Origin: Bemisia tabaci
Taxonomy: Eukaryota; Arthropoda; Insecta; Hemiptera; Aleyrodidae
Reading direction: 5' to 3'
Length of the DNA: 64,000 bases
NCBI RefSeq assembly: GCF_918797505.1
Contig: NC_092797.1
Location: 36,283,372 to 36,347,371, forward strand
Shown here: positions 55,706 through 64,000 of the stretch, piece after piece
Position numbering within the stretch: position 1 is the first letter of the stretch
How the letters are laid out: each line of letters starts with the position of its first letter
Translations under genes and position numbers: made by a program
Notes under the pieces: generated by a model
Told to the model about the DNA's origin: nothing
Seen by the model: the letters and a program-made list of their open reading frames with translations, nothing else
The model's database searches: none

Positions 55706-56417
55706 GTAAAAATGTCTAAATGTATAAGGGACGCAGTCATTAACTAACTTTTTCAAAGCGGGATATCTCGATTAATATTTAACGTAGTAAGTTGCTATTT
55801 ATACAGATCTTATTATTTTTAGTTAATCTACTAGAATCAAGCATCGAAGCTCGAATCTATGACCAGCACAACTGACCTATTCCTCAAAGGGGTTGCATAT
55901 TCTATGTGCAACAAAGGCGCTATATCGGATTTCCAGCCCAGTCTTGTGACGGGGTTGAAGCGGGGTGGAGCTGGGTGGGGGGCCCGCGAATGCGATTTCC
56001 ACAGTTTTGCCGCAACCAAGTCTTTGCTCTCGCCGGGAGGGGGGTCGAGGGGGCAGCCTCCCCCTTCGTAATGCCTCTTGCGCTGTGGCTCTCCTCTGCC
56101 GACGCCGCGACGGCGTTGGGGAAGCGGTGCGGCAACTCAAACGCAGGCGGTGTGTCTCGGCGGCGGCCACTTGATTTCACCGGCTCCCAACTCAATTAAA
56201 TCGGACCGTCGGGTCGCCTCCGTTGTTTTCGTGAGGCGACGCGGAAAAGCGAGAATCGCGCAGCATCGCGGTTTTTCTTTTTGTTTTCCTCCGGGCAAGG
56301 ATTTTCCTGGGCGTCTGCCCGGGACATTTACGACCGGGTCGATACGAGCCTCTTTCATATTTACGGGAAACCGAGTCAAAACAAAATGGTTGAGAAAAAA
56401 ATATTGTTGAGGTGATG
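55704..56417. other. unassigned GC-rich DNA
   Basis: GC- and CpG-rich at about 55930-56350. Up to six overlapping frames of 69-110 codons are open on both strands, a compositional effect. No domain is recognisable. Confidence 0.35.
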
Positions 56418-56962
56418 TTTGGATTGCATTTTGCGAGAAGGGACCAGCAGGGTGTCTACTAAAACAGGCTGGCCAAAAATCAGTACTTTTTCAGTACATT
56501 CCTAAGAAATTTAGTACCTCCTCAACATAAAAATTCAGTACTTTTTCAGTACCTCCAACTGACGAAATTCGAAAAATTTGAATTTCCCGCTCAAATTGTG
56601 ACAAAAATGACAAATATTCCGGACTTTCTTGCAAAATTTTCGCACCTTTTCAGTATTTCCGGACCGCTCTCGAAAAATCAGTAATATTTCTGGACTTTCC
56701 GGAAATTCCGGACTTGTAGACACCCTGGACCAGGAGCTTTACTATGTTGCTAGGATTGTGCAACTTCTTTTCTTGTCTTGGAAGAAAAACCTGATTATCC
56801 GTTGAAAGTTTCTACTTTACTCACTGAAAACTGTTTTAAGGCAAAAATTACCATGTTTTTATATTTTGCATAATTTCAGTACTTTAATTGCAAAGGATGA
56901 AGTTGCACAATCTAAGTATCATTGTAATGCTGCTGGTTCCTTTTTGCAAATTGCATTACATT
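56418..56962. mobile_element. host MITE of the GGATTGCATTTTGC type, split by insertion
   Basis: Left GTTTGGATTGCATTTTGCGA then GAAGGGACCAG. Right, inverted, AAATGTAATGCAATTTGCAA then AAAGGAACCAGCAGC. The inner pair AGGATTGTGCAACTTCTT and GAAGTTGCACAATCTAAG is shared with 9203-9457. It is interrupted by 56448-56727. Confidence 0.8.
56448..56727 (+). mobile_element. CAGGGTGTCTAC element, complete, nested
   Basis: Perfect 12-bp termini CAGGGTGTCTAC and GTAGACACCCTG. GACCAG is duplicated on both sides (56442-56447 and 56728-56733), a 6-bp duplication. The left half repeats TCAGTACTTTTTCAGTAC; the right half repeats TTCCGGAC. A right-end fragment lies at 18888-19051. hAT-like ends are usual with 8 bp, so the 6-bp duplication leaves the class open. 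Confidence 0.87.
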
Positions 56963-59127
56963 TAGAAACTTTTTCGACTCGAGTCCTAGAGAGGAATTTT
57001 GAAGTTGGGGGGAGAAAAATTTTCAAGATAGTTTTGCAATATTTCCGTAAAAATACTCCGCATCCGGTATATTCTTCTCAGCACAGCAAGCAACCGAATA
57101 AAACTGTTTTCTTGTGATAAAATGAATTCAATTAAACACAATGTATTGACAATAATTGCATGACAAACAAATGTAAAAAAACACATGTAAACAATGTATG
57201 TTGTTTGACGTTGTATGTATTGACAGCCAGACTTCAATTGAAGGAAAAAAAATGAGTCTGCCAAAACCGTAATGTTGCAGAAACTGTTACCTCAACATAT
57301 CTAAAATTACAATCGACCCGACGTTTTTCGGTTTGCTGGCTTTTGTCCGAGGTAGAACGCAGTAATTACTAAAGTATGTAAAAGAAAATGAAAACAGAAA
57401 TACTACAACCAAAGCAAGTCGTGGAAGTCAAGTTTGCAATATCTCATCCTTGGTTCTACTTTAGTGTTGTGAATGTACTACACCAAAATGTGCTGTTCCA
57501 TGCCAAAAAACGCTCAGGTAAATGCGAGTTATTTAAAAATAACATGTATTGCATTATAGAGGCCGCCTGTAGACTCTTCATTTCAAATTCCATTTCATCA
57601 TTTGTTGCTCTTCCGAGAATATTTAAATATTCATTTTTAGACAAGGAAGGGAACAATCTGATATTGTACATCCTCGGTCAATCCGGTGAGGAAGCTGGTC
57701 TCCGTAAGCACTGACGCAGCCCAACGGTAAAATCAGATACCACTATACAACCTTGTGAGTAGCCCATTTTGCATACTTCGTCATATGAAGGCGTTTGTCA
57801 TGATCGTTCAGCGAGAGCATACCGCCTATTGAGATGATCCCCGGTTTTTCCTGAACTTTTACATCGATAAATCCAGGGATTATTCGAGAGAAAGAAAATG
57901 AGAACATACTTCATTTTCTAAACTTTACGATCGGTCAAATATTTCATTCAATCGTGACTCTCAATTTCATCGCCTACCATGAACTACTGTTAATACTAGC
58001 GGTAAAAAAATAATAAAAGGAAGAGGAAGATATTCTCGGTCTTTTTTAGCTTTTAGCAGCACATTAGCCTCATGAAATCCAGTGCACTTACCGCATGCAT
58101 TTACGAAGACTCTTGCAAAATAGAATATGGAGAGGAAACGATTATTTACAACCCTCTTAAAAATCTGAAATCAGATTTTCCCTTACGTCAATCGATGTCT
58201 CTCGGATGGAAAAAAGAAATTACTTTTAACAATGTAATTTACAGTGTAAAGAATGCTCTCTAAAATGCATCTGAATCATTTCCGGTATTCTCAGTATCTT
58301 GCTATATCAATAAACGAGGGATAAAGAATTAACGATTTTTGCTTTGTTATTAAACGGTAAAATATTGTATTAATCTTTTTGTTGGTAATTGTTTAAACGC
58401 TACGGCTGAACCGTGCGAAAATTAGACACGCTCCGCTTTCCAGCAAATACTTTCCATTCACGAGCGGTGAGGAATGCGTTAAATTAACACAGCAGTCATT
58501 CAGTAGCCTGTATCCGTAAAAAAATTTGATTAACTTCCACATAGTTGTCTAATTGTCTAAACAGAACAGCCAATACGTGCACGCCATTATGGAGAGAAGT
58601 AGTTTCTTCATTTAATAATCTGATGGTTGACGAAGTGGGAATAATTATATTGCCTCTTACATCGAGGAAATTCGGGTTTATTATCACCATAAAACAGCTT
58701 TCCTTTGCACTTTCTGGTTGCGCTAAGCATTATAATCGTTTACAGCGGTCCATTTAAGGATTTATATTTAGTCAGCTTTCGTAGCTTCTTTCCTTTTGCC
58801 AAAAAAAAGTATGACTGTAGAGAAACAGAAACAGAAATTCATTCTCACTGTTCTCTCTTAGAAGTTTTTCAGGAAAATAATCATGAAATAACTCTCTGCT
58901 CATTATTCCTCCTTGAGGGCATTAACATTAAGGTTTTGCAAACGTACTAAATTAAGAGTTAAGACAAACAATAAATTGTAACATTACGTAGAGTTGCATT
59001 GCCACATCTTCTCCCTTCATATCGCGTAAAACTTTACAATTATGAGGTGTTTTCGAGAGACTTTTCTCCAATCACATGACTAAAATTGTATTATTGAAAT
59101 ATTATACAGCATTCCCACAGGTGTATC
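56963..59127. other. unassigned AT-rich DNA
   Basis: About 2.2 kb with little visible repeat content. The plus-strand frame 57388-57714 (108 codons) and its opposing frame 57456-57671 have no motif I recognise. This is one of the better places to look for exons by comparison, but nothing here supports a call. Confidence 0.4.
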
Positions 59128-59382
59128 GACGATGAAACTCTCAAACCACGTATCTCCTATGCGCTGTTGAACAATCTCCGGTCCCACTTTATTTTTTTAA
59201 AGGAGAACGATTCAATATCATTCCTTAAAGTTTTCAGAGAGTTTCCTTCGCACAGAGAAGAAAAATCACGGAGGTTCACAAGAATATATTACGTTGATTA
59301 TGTTCCTAATTAAAAAATGAAGCATGGAAGGATGTCTGCAACGTTGCAAACCGACATACACGGTCTGGTAGTTGCACCGCCT
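59128..59382 (+). mobile_element. foldback element of the ACCACGTATCTC family, copy 1
   Basis: GACGATGAAACTCTCAAACC then ACGTATCTCC at left faces TGCAACGTTGCAAACCGACA then TACACGGTCTGGTAG at right. The centre (CATTCCTTAAAG, CGCACAGAGAAG, AAAATCACGGAGG) matches the reverse complement of 61919-62150. Confidence 0.7.
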
Positions 59383-59997
59383 GTAGACGGCTCCTAAATA
59401 TACCTTGCATTTAAATGCATGTAAAAACGATCTTTATCCATCAGCGTCGGTTTCAACCTGGAATAAATTACTTTAAAGAGATTTAGATGGATACAAAACA
59501 AAGTTACCAACTTCATGAAATCGCCCCTAGTATGATGCGTAAACTATGTACGCCATGAAGTAATTATCCTTAGCGGTTCCCTCCGATGAAATCCACTGAC
59601 CTCCCTTTTTGAGTGGATGAAAAGTCACCCTTTTGCATAAGATGTCGGCATTCTACAGAGCTCTTTCTTTATCTTCCCGGGGCGCACTCGCGAATAGACA
59701 AACACAGCAACATTCGGGGAGTGTCACTGGCTTTGCGCGGGCATGATAAGCAGCTCATATATGCTTGAGCAGGCAATACTCGTCGCACGGGGGCTTTGCG
59801 GGTTGCCGCCTCGCAAGGAGCAGACAGGTTACGTCTGCTATCCCGGCAATATGAGCTCCCGGCTAACCGTGTCACAAGGCCCACCGATGCCAAGATTCCA
59901 ACGAAAATCACTTTCGCAAATTGGCAACACTGAGTTTTGTCCATTTAAACTAGAGTGCATATCTAGGGAGATTTTGGACTTGTTGAAGTATGTTTCT
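59383..59997. other. unassigned DNA
   Basis: Frames on both strands, none with a recognisable motif. Confidence 0.3.
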
Positions 59998-60306
59998 CTC
60001 AGGATCCAAACGGGCAGCAAACCTCAAAGGGGTCACAAAAAATGTCATTGCCAATCTTCAAATCCTAATATCAAACCAAGATGACCACAAATGTTCATAA
60101 ATCAGCGATCTTCCGAAAAAATGAGTAGATTCATGCAAAAACTGAGTCAAATACGTGCTTTACAAACAACGGGTCATGACAATTCTAATAATGAATTATT
60201 CTGGATAATTTGAATACCGGGTTAGCTGCTCTTTTATGCCCTAAGCTCTATGACCTTACCTCAAAATTACCAACAAGTCCGAACTGTCCCTATATAGGTA
60301 CTCTAT
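59998..60306 (+). repeat. diverged copy of the 44451-44835 element family
   Basis: AAAAAATGAGTAGATTCATG then CAAAAACTGAGTCAAATACG aligns with the reverse complement of 44451-44835 and with 5062-5336. The right end CCTATATAGGTACTCTA is the family terminus. The left terminus is not found. Confidence 0.7.
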
Positions 60307-60360
60307 TCTAAACCCAATCGATGTACAGAAAAACGAAGAGTGGGTGGTCACAGAAATGTA

Positions 60361-60470
60361 TCATTGGAATTTCCTGACTGTTTTGAGTTTTCCTCTCCGC
60401 AATTTTGGAAGAAAATTCCATAAGAATTGTGAGAATTATTATAAAATTCCCTGACTTTTGAGGAGACCCC
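60361..60470. repeat. fragment related to the TTCCCTGACTTTT elements
   Basis: AATTTCCTGACTGTTTTGAG and AAAATTCCCTGACTTTTGAG bracket about 100 bp. The style matches 4751-5007. Boundaries are uncertain. Confidence 0.4.
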
Positions 60471-60760
60471 GAATGATAAATATATCACATTCGATACTGG
60501 TATCGAAACTACACTTGAATGCTATATTTTGCTTCTATTGCGTTTTTGTTAATCACATTTGATAAGTGAAATATTTAGGTGGTCCAGGGTGGCGACAGGT
60601 GGGTTTTAGAGGGGAGTGGCGACTCCCTGAAGGGCTCTGAAAGGATAGGGGACTTTGGCGGCTGGGGGTCGCAAAGCGCCAAAGAGCGCTGTAACAGCAG
60701 CTTCTATGCATGTAAATATTTAGTCTCGTCTCGATCTTAAAATGCGATAAAAATGACAAT
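60471..60760. other. unassigned DNA
   Basis: GGTGGCGACAGG and GGAGTGGCGACTCCC (a short palindrome) occur at about 60587-60630. No gene is supported. Confidence 0.3.
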
Positions 60761-60959
60761 TACACAGGAAAAAAGAGATGAGAGTTCAGTTCCAACTTGA
60801 ATATTTTCAATTAATTGCAGTGATACCCCAAAAAATTAGGTTACTAACCCAAATATTGCAGTACTGCCAAAATAAATATTGTAAAAGGCCATATCTTTCA
60901 TAGTTGGGATATAGTGCCACAATTTTCAGGGATAAAGCCCGAACACTTTTTTCCGTGTA
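60761..60959. mobile_element. TA-flanked MITE, family 3, copy 3
   Basis: TA then CACAGGAAAAAAGAGATGAG at left, CCCGAACACTTTTTTCCGTG then TA at right. The interior phrases AATTAGGTTACTAACCCAAA and GTGCCACAATTTTCAGGGAT recur in 12161 and 46640. Confidence 0.78.
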
Positions 60960-61117
60960 CCTGAAAGCATGCAAGCAATAGATGCGATGTAAACTTAGTA
61001 TGGCGGCAATCGAATCACTTTTTAATAGATTTATGATGACGACAAACTGCGTCAAGAACTTGCGAGAATCGTAACCGACTCGAACGAACGTACTAGCAAT
61101 AAGTCGTCACCCTTCGA

Positions 61118-61342
61118 CCAAAGTATCACAAGGGCCATGCGACGTTTAAAAATTTCCGCCGCCATTTTTGTTTGTTACGGAGATAACTTCAACGAGGTTG
61201 TTCGAAAATTTCACAGAATTTTTTTCGTGCTGCCAATAAAATTCAGTGAAATTTTCAAACATACTCAATCAACAATTTCTCTGTAAAAAATAAAATGGCG
61301 GCAATAAATTTTAAACTTCGCATAGCGCTTGTGTTACTTTGG
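61118..61342. mobile_element. fully palindromic MITE, 225 bp
   Basis: CCAAAGTATCACAAGGGCCA then TGCGACGTTTAAAA faces TTTTAAACTTCGCATAGCGC then TTGTGTTACTTTGG. CCGCCGCCATTTTT faces AAAATGGCGGC, and the pairing continues to the centre. It is the only copy in this window. Confidence 0.8.
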
Positions 61343-61470
61343 CGGGAATAAGGCGACGGAGTCGAGGAGGAATATCGATAGAGTTCGGGCAACGGTGGAG
61401 ACACCTTTCTGCCTTGAAAACAGGCTATTTATCATGTAGAAATTATCACTCCGCTCCTGCCAGACCGGCG

Positions 61471-61703
61471 CACAGTGGATCGAGTCATAGGGAGAAGCCG
61501 GACAAAATTTGGAAATTTTAAACGCTTGTAACTCCCTTTATACAAAATTTTGAAGTTCTGAAAGTGAGACCATTGGTTTTCTCGTGAAATTTTCTTCAAG
61601 AAACACCCCTTAAAGTTTAAAATGTGACGAAATGAACATAAAAATTCGCAGTGTCAGTCAAAAATTTCATGTCCGACCTGTCTAATTGACTCGATCCACC
61701 GTG
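61471..61703. mobile_element. Transib-like MITE, copy 2
   Basis: Termini CACAGTGGATCGAGTCATAG at left and, reverse-complemented, CACGGTGGATCGAGTCAATT at right. CGGCG is duplicated on both sides (61466-61470 and 61704-61708). The body is the inverse orientation of 17834-18065, including TTACAAGCGTTT against AAACGCTTGTAA and the GACGAAAT region. Confidence 0.87.
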
Positions 61704-61918
61704 CGGCGGAACGTGCTCGAATTTTTGCCACGGCTCTGGCTCTCGCCGGAATTTCAGGCTTCGCTCCGTGCGAACACGTTTTACAGCGTCACTTAGATTA
61801 TGGATTTTTCCAACGGCAGATGTTCGAGGTGTCGTTAAGCGAATATAACCGCGGAAATACTCCATTTTGCTCGGCGAAAACGCTGTGTGCAGCCTTTGTG
61901 TGCTGAGCAGTTACCATT

Positions 61919-62150
61919 TGACGGTGAAATTACCAAACCGCGTATCTCGGTTTGCGACGTTGCAGACTTCCTGTCATACTTTATCTTTTAAATGAAAAAC
62001 TATCCAACATCAATTCTTGAAAACCTCCGTGATTTTCCTCCTCGAAGCGAAGAAAGCTCTGCGTAAACTTCAAGGAATGATATTGATTTGTTTAACCCTC
62101 AAATAATAAAATGGGAGCGGAGATTTTCGAACACTGCAAGGATTTCAATA
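61919..62150 (-). mobile_element. foldback element of the ACCACGTATCTC family, copy 2
   Basis: GACGGTGAAATTACCAAACC then GCGTATCTCGG at left, followed by GCAACGTC-type and GGAAGTCTGC-type words. The inner part (CCTCCGTGATTTTCCTCC, CAAGGAATGATATTGA, AAATGGGAGCGGAGATT) is the reverse complement of 59128-59382. The far end is decayed. Confidence 0.65.
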
Positions 62151-64000
62151 TTGTATCAACGAAGTTAATCTACGCGTACAAACTGTAGGTGAAATTTATT
62201 GATGTAACTTAAACGTGTAAATTAATGTTGTTGATTTGAATATATGTAAATCAATTTTTTTTTAAAAAAAAGAAGAATTATCGCTTTCCTTCAGGGGTAA
62301 TTTTACAAATTTAAAATCGTTAACCGTAAAATTACTCTCTAATAGTTATATTTTGCATTAACTTGTGTTGATTTATCACAAAGCACGATATGAAAATAAA
62401 AAATCAAGCGCCGTAATACATATTCTCCCAAAAAATTTCACGTTTGTTAAAACACGTTAGAAACATAAGTTTCAAAAACTTATTTGTGAGAGATTAGCGT
62501 CGACTGTCCTCTGCAATCGGACTATTTATGCTAAAAAGAACCATGTGAAAATGGGTTGAATCAAAAGACATTATAATACGCGCAAATTTGATGCAGATAT
62601 ACCTAATTCTTTTTTATTCGATCATTTTTATAAATTTAATAGTCCCTTTTAGCTTAAAAATGTCAAATTAATCTTCCTGACCGGAGAACAAAAGTCTCCT
62701 TGATATGTGAATTAATTTTAATTTACTTTGCAAAAATAATGTTCTTGGCGCGCTGAATTCTCGTGACGACTTCGAAGGCATTATAAATCAGATAATTTCC
62801 GAAGATTCTAGTGGAACAAGATTTAGTTTTTTCCAAACGAACTAGTTTTGTGTTATCAAATACCGAATTGGCCGAAGTTGACTTTGCTTATATCGTGGGT
62901 ACGAAGTTTCAATGTACTGTTTTTAATATACAAGTTTCAACCGCTAAAACTTATCTTGCGAGTTGATTTTTTTATTTGTCAAACATATTGAACGTGTTTT
63001 CAGTGTAATTTTCATAAAAAGACATACCTCGAGGTGATATAATTCTAATCATGATGATCCACTCTGTTAAAATGGCTGGCAATCTGTCATAATTTATTTC
63101 ATATTTTACATCATACTATTCTTCCATAAAACGAAATCGAATAGAGCGGTGGCCGACCTCGTAGTTCGCATTTGGCCCGCGGCGTGAAGGGAGGGCAGAG
63201 GAAGAGGGGTTGAGGAGGGGGGGGGTAGGCTAGTGGGGTCGCGAATCTAATGATGCGGGCGTCAAGGGCCCTCATGCTTTGAAGTTGAAAATGTCGTGGT
63301 GAACACCGCCGATTGATAGGAGTCATTCAGCCATTAATTTCAGCGAATCGTTAAATCGCTAAGTGTAAAATTTATGGAGAGCCCGAGACCTCTCAGATTT
63401 TTACTTCAGGCTTTAGCCGCTGCCAAATTTCCGCCTTGTGCACGGAATGTCAATGCGGTTAGCGCGTACTTTTTGTATTGATGCAAAGTTCAAGCGCACA
63501 GAAATATTAAATTTTTGGTTGGCGCATACGTTTTCCAAAGTTGCCAGATTGTGGGATAAACTGTGAATATTTTACATGGGTTTGAATGAAGACATAAGCT
63601 GATTTTTCAGCACTCTCTGGCAACAAGGGGTTTACCTCTTGGCAAAATTCCTTGAAAATTGTGGAAAGTAGGAAAGAAAATCCTGGGATGCTGGGAGAGT
63701 AAGGAAGAAAACTACATTGTGCATCCCCTGGCCTCCCTCCAAATGAAATGATTATGATAATATTGGCTATCTCACACAAGTATATATGACACTTTAAACG
63801 GAAATTTTGAGCTGGGAGATCGCGGTGGTTTTCCAAGAACTTGCCGAGGCCTTTTCAAGGGCGCCTTGCGTTTCATTTCTTGAGGAAGTTGGGCGAAAGT
63901 GGCTAGACATCGTACACGCGAGACCGCACATGGATGTTTGGCTTTTGTGGCGAATTTCAAGTCGCTGTGATGAGATGCAGTTTTATTCGGATGCACCCTT
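62151..64000. other. unassigned DNA
   Basis: AT-rich to about 63110, then a GC/G-rich patch at 63170-63240. Segment 63531-63602 repeats 51180-51250. No gene is recognised; frames of 71-109 codons lack motifs. Confidence 0.35.

Noticed and set aside
57388..57714. 108-codon plus-strand frame as a gene or exon
   Set aside because: No recognisable motif, no supported splice or promoter signals, and an opposing frame is also open. It stays a candidate for comparison only.

Overview
This window reads as eukaryotic nuclear DNA, most likely from an arthropod. The base composition is moderately AT-rich and CpG is not obviously depleted. There is no run of long ORFs, no operon structure and no prokaryotic signal. 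Short non-autonomous DNA transposons (MITEs), foldback elements, minisatellites and homopolymer tracts are very dense. The transposon types (Transib-like, hAT-like, PIF/Harbinger-like, TA-flanked mariner-like) are typical of insects. The element set gives me an impression of a hemipteran such as a whitefly, but I could not check this and hold it weakly.

I found no intact protein-coding gene. Nearly all reading frames are 60-130 codons and many lie inside palindromic repeats. The longest (267 codons, minus strand, 53280-54083) is a by-product of a 20-bp tandem repeat. The only convincing protein remnant is a piece of the C-terminal end of a non-LTR retrotransposon ORF2 (minus strand, about 47690-47882). 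A tRNA-Ser/Leu-like sequence at 32942-33030 looks like the head of a SINE or a tRNA pseudogene. Small exons of an intron-rich gene cannot be excluded.

Layout. 0-16 kb: foldback MITEs (548, 7796), a 231-bp palindromic MITE (8196), solo ends of a family related to the motif TGGATTGCATTTTGC, a 71-bp tandem duplication (11159), a TA-flanked MITE (12161) and a hAT-like MITE with a perfect 8-bp target duplication (15463). 16-25 kb: nested MITEs, a Transib-like MITE flanked by CGGCG (17834), four copies of a MITE family that makes 4-bp target duplications (18156, 20187, 22259, 23322; one split by a hAT-like element), a 511-bp foldback (23969) and a 123-bp element flanked by 16-bp direct repeats (24567). 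25-34 kb: a 25-bp minisatellite rich in TGACGTC (25461), a 1.66-kb near-perfect inverted repeat (29227-30887), and a 2.5-kb region bounded by inverted ends with 81-bp repeats (31002-33499). 35-51 kb: a Harbinger-like MITE (35697), a pair of 0.85-kb dispersed repeats (40138, 49630), a hAT-like element (44451), and a 28-bp minisatellite split by the retrotransposon fragment. 51-64 kb: a 1.56-kb hairpin with an ATCGATCGA-rich satellite at its centre (53118-54680), nested elements at 56418, and a second Transib-like MITE (61471).

The elements do not form a pathway. The window is best read as a transposon-rich intergenic or large-intron region whose history can be partly ordered from nested insertions. 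Superfamily names are inferred from terminal sequence and target duplication alone, since no transposase is present.
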